In this document: one piece after another, positions 8,707-16,712 of the stretch | Layout: each line of letters begins with the position of its first letter | How positions within the stretch are numbered: the stretch's first letter is position 1 | Assembly: GCA_900770385.1 (NCBI GenBank) | Contig: CAAGKK010000008.1 | Location: forward strand, 1 to 44,341 | DNA length: 44,341 bases | Reading direction: 5' to 3' | Source of the DNA: Clostridia bacterium | Lineage (GTDB): Bacteria; Bacillota; Clostridia; TANB77; CAG-508 | Position numbers and translations under genes: made by a program | The notes under the pieces: generated by a model | Told to the model about the DNA's origin: nothing | What the model saw: only the letters and a program-made list of their open reading frames with translations | Database searches by the model: none

Positions 8707-8717
8707 AGAGAAGGTTT

Positions 8718-9542
8718 TTACTTTTTAATAAGTCCTAGCATTCTTATCTTCAATCCTTTTGCTTTGATATTAGATATTTTACCACTTATTTCAGCACCTT
8801 CAGGGATTTCTACCCAACTGTTTACAATTCCTGCAACATTTGGAATAATTTCCACATAATAGGCATATGGAAATGTATCTTCTACTTGATGCTCTATCCT
8901 GGATAATATTCTTCCGCGTACAATTTGTCCTATTTCAAAGTTATTAACAGACTCTTGATATGAAGGATAAAAATCTCTTCTTGAAAGTTCTATTAAATAT
9001 TCTTTTTCATTTTTAGAACAAATCATTGTTTCTACTTCATCTCCTGGTAACCATCCAATATTTCTGCATGAAGAAACAAAATATTGGGAAATATTCTTGA
9101 TATTTATTCTGGAGACAAATCCAGCGCCAATATCAACAAAAATGTTATTTGGTTCTAATGCTACAACAATTCCTTTGACAGAATTATTAACATTTAATTG
9201 TGAAAACCTTTCAAGAAGTACTTTTTTTCTTGATAAAATGTATGTTTCTTTATCAACATTATATGAGCTTACTTGTGTAAGAACATTTTTGTCAATTAAA
9301 AAACAAATACTCTTTTTTTCTTTTTCTTTAGAATACTCTCTGAGAAAAACTTCATCAGATGGAATGAATCCTTTTAAATTGTTACCAAAAGTAGCAAAGA
9401 ATCCATTGGCTTTTTCATCCCAGTGATTGATGTTCACAACAACCAAATCATTTTTGTTAACATCTTCATTAGTTAAATTTGGATCGATTTGTAACCGCCA
9501 CTCAGGTGTTGATAGTAGACATTCCTTTGTTTCTGTAGTCAT
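8718..9542 (-). CDS. S1 RNA-binding domain protein (ribosomal protein S1-like)
   Basis: The 274-residue protein shows three S1-like segments. The first, about residues 30-75, is weaker. The second, about 117-190, contains VKGIVVALEPNNIFVDIGAGFVSRI and is the clearest S1 fold signature. The third, about 203-270, reads IGQIVRGRILSRIE and ends IKAKGLKIRMLGLIKK. It is much shorter than ribosomal protein S1 and lacks an IspH fusion, so it is a paralogue rather than rpsA itself. A strong AGGAGGT site and a good promoter precede the start. RNA binding is inferred from the domains; the actual target and process are unknown. Confidence 0.75.
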   Translation of the reverse strand: MTTETKECLLSTPEWRLQIDPNLTNEDVNKNDLVVVNINHWDEKANGFFATFGNNLKGFIPSDEVFLREYSKEKEKKSICFLIDKNVLTQVSSYNVDKETYILSRKKVLLERFSQLNVNNSVKGIVVALEPNNIFVDIGAGFVSRINIKNISQYFVSSCRNIGWLPGDEVETMICSKNEKEYLIELSRRDFYPSYQESVNNFEIGQIVRGRILSRIEHQVEDTFPYAYYVEIIPNVAGIVNSWVEIPEGAEISGKISNIKAKGLKIRMLGLIKK

Positions 9543-9572
9543 TTTTAATGACCTCCTCTTTGTTATTCTACC

Positions 9573-9623
9573 GTAGAAAATTTCTACTACTACTATTATA
9601 TCATAAATTTACATAACATTCAA
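9573..9623 (-). promoter_or_regulatory. Promoter of the S1-domain gene with a palindrome at the expected transcription start
   Basis: On the minus strand TTGAAT and TATAAT (9595-9623) are 17 bases apart. A 15-bp palindrome (GTAGAAA-A-TTTCTAC, 9573-9587, plus-strand reading) falls at about +1 to +15, where a repressor could block initiation, or where the mRNA could form a short 5' hairpin. Confidence 0.55.
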
Positions 9624-9626
9624 TTT

Positions 9627-9689
9627 AAAAGAACTAGATTATTCATAGTGAACCCAAATTTGTTCACTTCATATTATCTAGTCCTTTTT
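9627..9689 (-). terminator. Long imperfect terminator hairpin after the HD-domain gene
   Basis: On the minus strand AAAAAGGACTAGAT pairs with ATCTAGTTCTTTT, and GTGAAC pairs with GTTCAC around an eight-base loop. The hairpin overlaps the -35 of the S1-domain gene promoter. Confidence 0.7.
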
Positions 9690-9694
9690 ATTTC

Positions 9695-10165
9695 TTAAAC
9701 TTTTATATTTTCAAAAGTTTCTACAATGGCCATTATCTTATCAACTATACAAACTATAATTGCCTCTCTGCTAATTGGCACTTTAGTAATCGTAAGTGGC
9801 CACATATGAGATTGAATTATTTTTATTACTTCATTATTAACATTACACATTTTTTGAGCATTTATACTAGCTGTTAATGGATGTCTATATCCATGTAATC
9901 TATGTGCGACACTTTTTTCATGCCAATCGTATAAAAATAAATCATGTAGAAATGCACCTATTATTAAATTGTCATAATTAAATTTAATACTAAAAATTTT
10001 TTCAAGTTTTCTAGCTAATAATAAGCTAAAATATGCAACATTTCTAGAATGTTTATGTACTGTTGTTCTTCCATGTTGATAATATAATGATTCTAACTTA
10101 CATACTTGTTTATAATTTTCTATTTTCTTTAAATTTAAATAAAATTCTCTTTTGAGTCCTAGCAT
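9695..10165 (-). CDS. HD-domain phosphohydrolase family protein
   Basis: This 156-residue protein has the HD superfamily pattern: a first histidine in TVHKHSRNVAYFSLLLA (about residue 39), the HD pair in IGAFLHDLFLYDW (about 75-76), and later H..HRLHGYRHPL plus an aspartate in CIVDKIMAI. These residues bind one or two metals in enzymes that hydrolyse phosphomonoesters or phosphodiesters of nucleotides. The protein is a bare HD domain with no attached sensor. A GGAG lies 11 bases before the ATG. It sits 100 bases downstream of metK on the same strand with no terminator visible between them, so it may be cotranscribed. The substrate cannot be assigned. Confidence 0.75.
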   Translation of the reverse strand: MLGLKREFYLNLKKIENYKQVCKLESLYYQHGRTTVHKHSRNVAYFSLLLARKLEKIFSIKFNYDNLIIGAFLHDLFLYDWHEKSVAHRLHGYRHPLTASINAQKMCNVNNEVIKIIQSHMWPLTITKVPISREAIIVCIVDKIMAIVETFENIKV

Positions 10166-10265
10166 TAATCTTCATTCTCCAATGATATAATTTAATTTAA
10201 TTTTAACACTATTTTATTCCATTTTCAATAAATATGTACATTATTTAATTTGTAAAATATGTAAA

Positions 10266-11375
10266 TTATAGTTTTATTATTTTTTCCCATGGTAGATATT
10301 CTTTACCAAAATGTCCATAGTTAGTTGTTTTAGTATATATAGGATCTTTTAATTGTAAATAATCTATTATACCGTCTGGAGTTAAATTAAATTTATTTTT
10401 AATTAAGTCTACAATTTCTTCTTCTGGTATAATTCCTGTATTAAATGTATTTATGTATATAGATAATGGCTCTTTCATTCCAATAGCATATGCAACTTGT
10501 ATTTCACATTTTTTAGCATATCCATTTGCTACTATATTTTTAGCTATATGTCTTAACATATATGCAGCAGATCTATCTACCTTACTTGCATCTTTTCCTG
10601 AAAAACATCCTCCACCATGTCTAGCATAACCACCATATGTATCAACAATTATTTTTCTTCCAGTAAGTCCTGTATCTCCTAAAGGTCCACCTATAACAAA
10701 TCTTCCTGTTGGATTAATATATATATTTGTTTTTTGATCAATCATTTCTTTAGGAATAACTTTTAATATAACCTTTTCTGTTATATCTTTTTTTATTTCT
10801 GTTATATCAACATTTTCATTATGTTGTGTTGAAATTAATATTGTTTCTATTCTCTTAGGTTTATTGTTTTCATATTCTACTGTAACTTGAGTTTTTCCGT
10901 CTGGTCTTAAATAACCTATCTCTCCAGATTTTCTAACTTCTGTTAATTTTTTAGATAACTTATGTGCCATATCTATAGCATAAGGCATATAGTTTTCTGT
11001 TTCATCACAAGCATATCCAAACATTATACCTTGATCTCCAGCTCCGCCTATGTCAACTCCCATTGCTATATCTGGACTTTGTTTTGATATATCTATATTT
11101 ATATTGCATGTTCTATAATCCATATCTGTACTACTATTATCAAACCCTACTTCTTTTATAACATTTCTAGCAATTTGTTCTACATTAATATTTGCCTTAG
11201 TTGTAATTTGTCCTGCTATAGTTACATTATTGTTTGATACAAATGTTTCTACTGCAACTCTAGAGTTTTTATCTTGTTTTAAACATTCATCTAAAATACT
11301 ATCTGAAATATAGTCACATAATTTATCTGGATGCCCTTCCGTTACACTTTCTGAAGTAAAATAAAATATTCCCAT
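10266..11375 (-). CDS. metK: S-adenosylmethionine synthetase MetK
   Basis: MetK makes S-adenosylmethionine from methionine and ATP. From the ATG at 11375 the protein is 369 residues and starts MGIFYFTSESVTEGHPDK, the canonical N-terminus. GAGDQGIMFGYA and the GGAFSGKD-type loop (GGGCFSGKDASKVDRSAAY) are also present. I reject the longer frame beginning at 11537 because its first 54 codons are the SAM riboswitch and its terminator. A GGAG site lies eight to nine bases before the chosen start. It is slightly shorter than the usual 380-400 residues. Expression should fall when SAM is abundant, by the S-box upstream. Confidence 0.97.
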   Translation of the reverse strand: MGIFYFTSESVTEGHPDKLCDYISDSILDECLKQDKNSRVAVETFVSNNNVTIAGQITTKANINVEQIARNVIKEVGFDNSSTDMDYRTCNINIDISKQSPDIAMGVDIGGAGDQGIMFGYACDETENYMPYAIDMAHKLSKKLTEVRKSGEIGYLRPDGKTQVTVEYENNKPKRIETILISTQHNENVDITEIKKDITEKVILKVIPKEMIDQKTNIYINPTGRFVIGGPLGDTGLTGRKIIVDTYGGYARHGGGCFSGKDASKVDRSAAYMLRHIAKNIVANGYAKKCEIQVAYAIGMKEPLSIYINTFNTGIIPEEEIVDLIKNKFNLTPDGIIDYLQLKDPIYTKTTNYGHFGKEYLPWEKIIKL

Positions 11376-11401
11376 AACATTCTCTCCTTTTTTATTAATA
11401 A

Positions 11402-11431
11402 ACAAAAACACCTTTGCATATTGCAAAGGTG
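11402..11431 (-). terminator. Riboswitch-controlled terminator before metK
   Basis: CACCTTTGCA and TGCAAAGGTG form a 10-bp stem with a three-base loop, followed on the minus strand by TTTTTGTTT. The 5' side overlaps ATTAGCACC, which is the exact complement of GGTGCTAAT inside the aptamer, giving a clear antiterminator alternative. Confidence 0.9.
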
Positions 11432-11448
11432 CTAATTCTCTTTTTTTC

Positions 11449-11546
11449 TTATCACTCAAAGCAATATACTTTGTCGGTATTAGCACCTTGAATAATTCAG
11501 GTTGCTGTGGAGTCATAAAGCCGATTCTCTCGTCCACTCTTGATAA
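11449..11546 (-). promoter_or_regulatory. SAM-I (S-box) riboswitch aptamer
   Basis: On the minus strand the conserved S-box blocks appear in order: TATCAAGAGTGG, GA...GGC, TATGACTCC, CAGCAACC, GGTGCTAATACC, and GTGATAAG closing the P1 stem with CTTATCA-like sequence. It is followed by the terminator hairpin before metK. When SAM binds, P1 should hold the 3' strand, the antiterminator (GGTGCTAAT with ATTAGCACC) is lost and transcription stops. The stem sequences vary from other species but the core residues agree. Confidence 0.93.
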
Positions 11547-11559
11547 TATTTATAATATT

Positions 11560-11588
11560 ATTGCGAGGTTTTATTTTACCTCGCAATT
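11560..11588 (-). terminator. Hairpin between tRNA-Gln and the metK leader
   Basis: A perfect 10-bp stem ATTGCGAGGT/ACCTCGCAAT with an eight-base A/T loop lies two bases beyond the CCA of tRNA-Gln. The downstream minus-strand sequence is T/A mixed (AATATTAT) rather than a T run, so termination may be partial and tRNA transcripts may read into metK. Confidence 0.55.
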
Positions 11589-11589
11589 T

Positions 11590-11664
11590 TGGCTGGGCTG
11601 GCTAGATTCGAACTAGCGCATGCCAGAGTCAAAGTCTGGTGCCTTACCGCTTGGCTACAGCCCA
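11590..11664 (-). tRNA. tRNA-Gln (anticodon TTG)
   Basis: The 75-nt cloverleaf has acceptor stem TGGGCTG/CAGCCCA, anticodon stem CCAGA/TCTGG with loop CTTTGAC (anticodon TTG), T arm CTAG-TTCGAAT-CTAG, and an encoded CCA. It lies 12 bases downstream of tRNA-His and is surely cotranscribed with it. Confidence 0.96.
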
Positions 11665-11676
11665 ATATTTACTATA

Positions 11677-11754
11677 TGGGGTGGAAGATGGGACTCGAAC
11701 CCACGGTCTCCAGTGCCACAAACTGGCGCGTTAACCAACTACGCTACATCCACC
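11677..11754 (-). tRNA. tRNA-His (anticodon GTG)
   Basis: The anticodon stem CCAGT/ACTGG encloses TTGTGGC (anticodon GTG). The extra 5' G (G-1) pairs with a C discriminator, the histidine identity feature, and CCA is encoded. The acceptor stem GTGGATG/CTTCCAC carries one T-T mismatch at the sixth pair, which is unusual and worth a check given the other single-base oddities of this contig. Confidence 0.93.
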
Positions 11755-11755
11755 G

Positions 11756-11786
11756 TTTTGCACTGCTTATACTTAAGCAGTGCAAT
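11756..11786 (-). terminator. Hairpin between the sortase gene and tRNA-His
   Basis: A perfect 12-bp stem TTGCACTGCTTA/TAAGCAGTGCAA with a four-base loop lies just upstream of tRNA-His. The minus-strand side lacks a T run (AACGG follows), so it may be a processing hairpin or a weak terminator of the sortase gene. Confidence 0.5.
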
Positions 11787-11844
11787 TAATATTTTAACTA
11801 TTTATTTTAAATTTGTCAAGTATTTATATATAATTTTGCAAATT

Positions 11845-12555
11845 TTATTCTTCTACTGCCCATACTATTGTTCTTGCCTTACTATCATCTGTACAAGTTG
11901 ATAAAGATATTTCTCTTTTTCCTTTTGTATCTCTTGTCATATAAGAAGCATCATCTCCTGTTGTTCTATATATTTTGTATACACTATATTTTACTTTTTG
12001 TCCTGATTCATCTGTTATATAAATCTTATCACCATTTTTTAGATTTTTAACATTAGAAAACATTGTACCATTTCTGTAATTATGTCCAATTATTACATTA
12101 TTACCTACTTTATTTAATCCTGGTCCATATAGCCATGCTACTGCAGTTTCCAATGATTTTTTAGTCACTTTTTCTAATATTGGATATTTTAATTTTATTG
12201 TTGGAATTTGAATTGTAGCTACTACTTCATATCCCTTATAATATGTTTTTCCATCTGATGATTTTTTTATTTCACTAGAATCTCCTGTTTCATCTATGTC
12301 TGCAATGCCTGTAATATTTCCTACACCATTTGTGTTATTAGGGTCATTTGCATTATTATCTGAAGATACTATATTTTCAAACTGTGAAACTGCTGCTGCT
12401 GCACCTTTTTCCACATGATATTTATTATAGATTCTAACACCTATAAATATAATAATTCCCACTATTGCTACTATTGATACTATTAAAATAACTGTTAATA
12501 AATTTCCATATTTACTACTGTTATTACTAAACATACTATCTTTATTTTTAAACAT
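11845..12555 (-). CDS. Sortase (class D/E-like transpeptidase)
   Basis: The 236-residue protein has a cytoplasmic start, one membrane helix at about residues 18-42, a low-complexity linker, and a sortase domain. The catalytic set is visible: His158 in IIGHNYRNG, Cys221 in SLSTCTDD, and Arg228 in SKARTIVW. The sequence around the histidine and cysteine fits the D/E-like group more than class B, whose member is at 15907-16650. Sortases cut a sorting motif on exported proteins and attach them to the wall or to pilin subunits. The NPKTG protein at 29573 is a candidate substrate. AGGAGG precedes the start. Class assignment is less sure than the family. Confidence 0.85.
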   Translation of the reverse strand: MFKNKDSMFSNNSSKYGNLLTVILIVSIVAIVGIIIFIGVRIYNKYHVEKGAAAAVSQFENIVSSDNNANDPNNTNGVGNITGIADIDETGDSSEIKKSSDGKTYYKGYEVVATIQIPTIKLKYPILEKVTKKSLETAVAWLYGPGLNKVGNNVIIGHNYRNGTMFSNVKNLKNGDKIYITDESGQKVKYSVYKIYRTTGDDASYMTRDTKGKREISLSTCTDDSKARTIVWAVEE

Positions 12556-12639
12556 ATTATTTCCTCCTATGTAAAATATAATACCATATATTACTATTAT
12601 ATCACATTTTACAAATCTTTTGTATAGTTTTATGTAAAT

Positions 12640-12978
12640 TTACACATTCATTCCTAGTTTTCTCCCACCTAATAAATGAAAATGTAAGTGTTTTACTTCT
12701 TGTCCTCCGTTTTCTTTGCAGTTATTTACTATTCTATATCCATTCTCTAAATTATTTTCTTTAGCCAATTTTTTTATTACAGTAAATATTTTTCCTATTA
12801 ACTTTTCATCGCATTCTTCTAAATCATCTGTAGTTGCTATGTGTTTTTTAGGAATTATTAATATGTGCACTGGTGCTACTGGATTTATATCTTTAAATGC
12901 TAATATTTCGTCATCTTCATACACTTTATCACTTGGAATTTCTCCATTTACTATTTTACAAAATATACATTCTTCCAT
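12640..12978 (-). CDS. HIT family (histidine triad) nucleotide-binding protein, HINT type
   Basis: This 112-residue protein is full length for the HINT branch. It has ECIFCKIVNGEIPSDKVYE at the N-terminus and the histidine triad at residues 97, 99 and 101 (HLHFHLLGG). HINT enzymes hydrolyse purine nucleoside phosphoramidates, including aminoacyl-adenylates, so its position 16 bases after alaS makes biological sense and implies cotranscription. The two N-terminal cysteines (4 and 7) are common in Gram-positive members and may bind metal with other ligands. Confidence 0.93.
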   Translation of the reverse strand: MEECIFCKIVNGEIPSDKVYEDDEILAFKDINPVAPVHILIIPKKHIATTDDLEECDEKLIGKIFTVIKKLAKENNLENGYRIVNNCKENGGQEVKHLHFHLLGGRKLGMNV

Positions 12979-12994
12979 TCTTTTTCTCCTCTAA

Positions 12995-14749
12995 TTAATC
13001 TTTTATTAAAATTGCCTTTATTCTTCTAACGCCTGCTGATGAAGCTTCTTCTTTTTTTATTTTAAATTTTCCTAATTCTTTAGTATTTTTTACATGTGGT
13101 CCACCACATAATTCTTTTGAAATATCTCCTATAGTATATACTGTAACTATATCTGGATATTTATCTATAAACATACATTCAGCACCTGAAGCAATTGCAT
13201 CTTCTTTTGACATTTGTGTACATTTTACTTCTAATCCATCATCTATCCATTTATTAACTAATTGTTCCGTTTTTTCTTTTTCTTCATCTGTTAGTTTGTG
13301 ATCACATGAAAAATCAAATCTCATTCTTTCTGCTGTTATATTAGAACCTTTTTGATGCACATCTTTATTAATAACATTTTTCAAAGCAGCATTTAAAAGG
13401 TGAGTTGCTGTATGATATGCAATGGTTTCTTCACTTTGGTCTGCTAGTCCTCCCTTGAATTTTTGTTTTGCACCTTCTCTTGATTTTTCTTGGTGTTCTT
13501 TAAATAGTTTATTAAATTCTTGCATATCAGTTTTTAAATCATTTTCCTTTGCAAGTTCAGAAGTCACTTCAGGTGGAAATCCAAATGTGTCATATAATCT
13601 AAATACCATTTTTCCTTCTATTGTATCTTTTCCTGTTTCTTTAATTTTTTTAGCTTCTTTATAAAATTCTTTTTCTCCGTTTGATAAGGTTTTTATAAAT
13701 TTATTTTTTTCTTCTATTATTACATTTTTTATAAGTTCTCTATTCTTTTCTAGTTCTGGGTACATATCTTTTAGCGTATCAATGTTTAAATCTATCAAAT
13801 TTGAAATTTCATTTAAATCTATTTGAAGTTTATTCATATGTCTAGTCATTCTTCTTATTAGTCTTCTTAAAACATATCCTCTATCAACATTACTTGGTCT
13901 ACCACCATCAGATATAATCATCATACTAGAACGAAGATGTTCTGCTACTATTCTTCTGCTATTTATATAGTCATTTTTTTCTAGTTTTTCTAAAGCATCC
14001 ATAACTGGTTTAAATATTTCTATTTCAAATGGTGTTTCTTTACCTTGTAAAAGCATAGCCATTCTTTCTAATCCTAAACCAGTATCTACATTTCTTTGTT
14101 TTAATTTAGAATAGTTTCCTTCTTTATCTTTATAAAATTCCATAAAAACATTATTCCAAATTTCTACATATTTACCGCATTCGCAATCCGGGTTACATTT
14201 TTCTGAACATGCTGGTTTTCCTGTGTCATAAAACATTTCAGTATCTGGTCCACATGGTCCTTCTTCTCCTGCTATCCACCAATTGTCTTTTAAATAATAT
14301 ATATGATCTTTTGGAATTCCTACACTTTTCCATATTTGTGCTGTTTGAGTATCTTTTTCACAATTATCGTTTCCAGCAAAGCAAGTAACATATAATTTCT
14401 CTACTGGAATATTTAATTCTTTAGTCAAAAATTCAAAACTCATACTTATAGATTCTTCTTTAAAATAATCTCCTAATGACCAATTTCCAAGCATTTCAAA
14501 ATATGTTAAATGTCTATTATCTCCTACTTCTTCTATATCATTTGTTCTTACGCATTTTTGAAAATCCGCAAGTCTTGTACCTTCTGGATGTTTTTCTCCT
14601 AAAAGATATGGTACAAGTGGTTGCATTCCAGCAGTGTTAAATAAAACTGATGGATCATTTTCTGGAATAAGTGGAGCACTTGGAATTATTTTGTGTCCAT
14701 GTTCTTCAAAATAATGTAAAAATTTATTTCTAATATCTATTGCTTTCAT
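12995..14749 (-). CDS. alaS: Alanyl-tRNA synthetase, short form lacking the C-Ala domain
   Basis: The class II catalytic core is intact (FLHYFEEHGHKIIPSAPLIP, FNTAGMQPLVPY, FQKCVRTNDIEEVG, GLGLERM). The tRNA-recognition region and the editing domain follow, with HTATHLL giving the HxxxH metal site and CGGPHV giving the Cys and His ligands. The protein then stops at 584 residues with AGVRRIKAILIKD, where bacterial enzymes of about 870 residues continue into a coiled coil and the C-Ala domain. The stop is 16 bases before the HIT gene, so no split-off C-Ala gene follows. A four-cysteine cluster (CSEKCNPDCEC) in the core region is probably a zinc site. No T-box is seen upstream; a sigma-A promoter is. 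Confidence 0.93.
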   Translation of the reverse strand: MKAIDIRNKFLHYFEEHGHKIIPSAPLIPENDPSVLFNTAGMQPLVPYLLGEKHPEGTRLADFQKCVRTNDIEEVGDNRHLTYFEMLGNWSLGDYFKEESISMSFEFLTKELNIPVEKLYVTCFAGNDNCEKDTQTAQIWKSVGIPKDHIYYLKDNWWIAGEEGPCGPDTEMFYDTGKPACSEKCNPDCECGKYVEIWNNVFMEFYKDKEGNYSKLKQRNVDTGLGLERMAMLLQGKETPFEIEIFKPVMDALEKLEKNDYINSRRIVAEHLRSSMMIISDGGRPSNVDRGYVLRRLIRRMTRHMNKLQIDLNEISNLIDLNIDTLKDMYPELEKNRELIKNVIIEEKNKFIKTLSNGEKEFYKEAKKIKETGKDTIEGKMVFRLYDTFGFPPEVTSELAKENDLKTDMQEFNKLFKEHQEKSREGAKQKFKGGLADQSEETIAYHTATHLLNAALKNVINKDVHQKGSNITAERMRFDFSCDHKLTDEEKEKTEQLVNKWIDDGLEVKCTQMSKEDAIASGAECMFIDKYPDIVTVYTIGDISKELCGGPHVKNTKELGKFKIKKEEASSAGVRRIKAILIKD

Positions 14750-14785
14750 TATATATACTCTCCCTTTTTAGTATACTTCTCAAAA

Positions 14786-14814
14786 ATTATATTATAATTC
14801 CTATTAAAAATCAA
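14786..14814 (-). promoter_or_regulatory. Promoter of the alaS-HIT operon
   Basis: TTGATT and TATAAT with a 17-base spacer on the minus strand, about 37 bases before the alaS ATG. Confidence 0.6.
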
Positions 14815-14827
14815 GAAAATATGTGCA

Positions 14828-14860
14828 AAATAAAAAACTCTTAAAACTAAGAGTTTTTTT
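14828..14860 (-). terminator. Terminator after the prepilin-like gene
   Basis: AAAAACTCTTA and TAAGAGTTTTT form an 11-bp stem with a four-base loop. On the minus strand it is followed by a T run. Confidence 0.85.
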
Positions 14861-14871
14861 AATACTATATG

Positions 14872-15715
14872 TTAATTTATTTTAATGAATATTCCATTAT
14901 ATAATTTGTTAAACATTTCTGTATTATCTCCATCTTCTGGATCTATTTTATAAACCATATTTTCTAGAGTTATCTCACTGCTGTCTATTGGAGTTGCTGT
15001 TGTAGTATAAATATATTGTTCATTTTCTTTACTAACTGTTTGATACCATTGGCCTGCTTTTAATTCTGCTGTTTCATATGTCATATCTTGAAACGCATAC
15101 ATATATTCTGTTCCAATTTTATCATTCTCATTGTTAAACTTATAAGCAGTTAAATATATTTCGTTAGAATCTGTATGTTCTAAATCTATCTCAAATGACC
15201 ATTCTGTTCCATTAACTTCAAGTTGCCCTATCCCCAAATATTTACTTGCTTCTTCTTTTGTTATTGTAGGTTTTCCTATTATTACTAACTCTCCAAGTGA
15301 TTGATCTTTTACTAATGTTACTGGTGTTCCTTTTGTTGGATCTATTGATATTGCTTTATTTATATTTCCGTCTTTGTCTACATTGTAAATGTTTCCTGAT
15401 TTTATAAATTTAACTTTCCAACCAGTGTTAGCATCTCCAGTTACTGTTGCACCATCTACTTTTAATTCTGCTGATGCATTAGTTACAGCTTCCATCCTTC
15501 TTGAGGCTAGCCCTAATTTTATTTTTTCAATTTCTTCTTCTACTGAATAATTATTTGTTGCATCCTTTGAATATTTTATTACATCATGGCTTGTTATTAT
15601 TTTTATTGATACCATTGCTAATATTAATAGAACTATTATTGTTATAATTAGTGCTAGCAATGTTATTCCTCCATTATTTTTTAAAGTTCCGTCTTGTCTT
15701 TCTAGTGTTTTTCAT
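14872..15715 (-). pseudogene. Prepilin-like (type IV pilin N-methylation signal) surface protein, frame broken at codon 2-4
   Basis: The open frame at 14872-15660 begins, without an ATG, inside a typical prepilin signal. Reading back in the same frame gives KNNGGIT before LLALIITIIVLLILAMVSI, that is a GG cleavage site followed by a hydrophobic helix. A proper ATG with AAGGAG eight bases upstream lies at 15715, but it is out of frame by one base: the run of five A after ATG would need to be four for the frame to join (MKTLERQDG...KNNGGIT). The restored protein is about 280 residues with a globular C-terminal part of unknown function. GGAGG followed by TTG at 15660 looks like a start site, but those bases encode the GG of the signal. 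Sequencing error, mutation and phase variation are all possible. Confidence 0.7.
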
Positions 15716-15906
15716 TTTATTTTCTCCTTTCTTTTGTTTTTTTATAGTTTATCTCTACTTTATTTCTTTGTCAATGATAATTATTAAAATCTAATATTTA
15801 TAAATTATTTTTGCTTATCTGCTAGTTTAAACACTGCTTTTGTATATTTTAATAATTCTTTTTTGTTTTTTTTAATTTATTATTGTTTATTTTTTATAAT
15901 ATAGAA

Positions 15907-16650
15907 TTAGTAGGTCTTTTTAGCATGTAAGACTACCCTATATTTATTATTATTAGCACAAGTTGATAATGTTAAAATATTATCATCTTTTGTCACCTTA
16001 ACATTAAAGTCTTTTTTACTTCTTTCTTTTATAGTGTTTATAAATTCTTCAAACTCATTATTTTTAAAATTTGTTTTTATATAGTAATCTTCCTTTTCTA
16101 TTTGATACACGGAAAATACTTCATAAATATGATATTCTTCTTCTGTTATTAGTGTTATATATTTATTGCTTTCGTTATTATACCATTCTTTTTTTATAAC
16201 ATCTTTTAAACTTCCAAACATACTATTATCTCTCATATTATGTCCATAAATAACAATATTTTTATCTGTTGTATCAAACTTATTTTTATAATCTGCAAAA
16301 ATCCATCCTGCTTTATTGTATTCTTTATTAAAATTATGACTTAAATAATACGAATTATCATTTGCCTTTACAATTGGAAATTCTATATTTGTATTTTCTA
16401 CTTTTAACCATGCTATTGTATCAGAATTTTTGTTTTTAAGTTCTTTAAAATCTACTTCATATTTTTGTTTGGTTTTTGTATCATCATTTATTTTAACTGT
16501 TTTTAGAGTTTCTTTTATTATTTCTTTGTTTGATTCATTATTTTTATACCAAATAGCTATATGTATTGCTGAATATACTAATACTACTATTAATAATATT
16601 TGAATAATATTTATGATTAAAACTTTCTTCTTTTTATCTTTTCTTTTCAT
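15907..16650 (-). CDS. srtB: Class B sortase
   Basis: The 247-residue protein has an N-terminal membrane anchor (about residues 10-34) and a class B sortase domain. Recognisable blocks are NSDTIAWLKVENTNIEFPIV, YYLSHNF, GWIFADYKN, and IVIYGHNMRDNSMFG with His137. The catalytic Cys231 lies in LTLSTCANN and Arg238 in KYRVVLHAKK. It lies 62 bases downstream of glmU on the same strand and may be cotranscribed. Class B enzymes recognise NPxT-type signals, so the NPKTGD protein at 29573 is a plausible substrate. About 190 bases of plain AT-rich sequence separate it from the prepilin-like gene, with no structure that I can support. Confidence 0.92.
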   Translation of the reverse strand: MKRKDKKKKVLIINIIQILLIVVLVYSAIHIAIWYKNNESNKEIIKETLKTVKINDDTKTKQKYEVDFKELKNKNSDTIAWLKVENTNIEFPIVKANDNSYYLSHNFNKEYNKAGWIFADYKNKFDTTDKNIVIYGHNMRDNSMFGSLKDVIKKEWYNNESNKYITLITEEEYHIYEVFSVYQIEKEDYYIKTNFKNNEFEEFINTIKERSKKDFNVKVTKDDNILTLSTCANNNKYRVVLHAKKTY

Positions 16651-16712
16651 CTATTCTCCATTCTATTAAATATTTTTTTAATCTAATAGGTTATTTAATA
16701 TCTATTAATATC

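Noticed and set aside
11376..11537. 54-codon N-terminal extension of MetK in the open frame
   Set aside because: These bases are the S-box riboswitch and its terminator; the canonical MetK start with a ribosome site is at 11375.
11589..11901. Plus-strand open frames of 66 and 93 codons across the tRNA region
   Set aside because: They are antisense to tRNA-Gln and tRNA-His and have no ribosome site; translated antisense-tRNA frames are a common false call.
14750..14830. T-box leader before alaS
   Set aside because: Only a promoter and a ribosome site fit in the space; no T-box sequence is present.
15658..15674. GGAGG plus TTG as the true start of the prepilin-like gene
   Set aside because: The GGAGGA bases encode the conserved Gly-Gly of the cleavage site, and a protein starting there would lack the signal. 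A better ribosome site and ATG lie at 15715.
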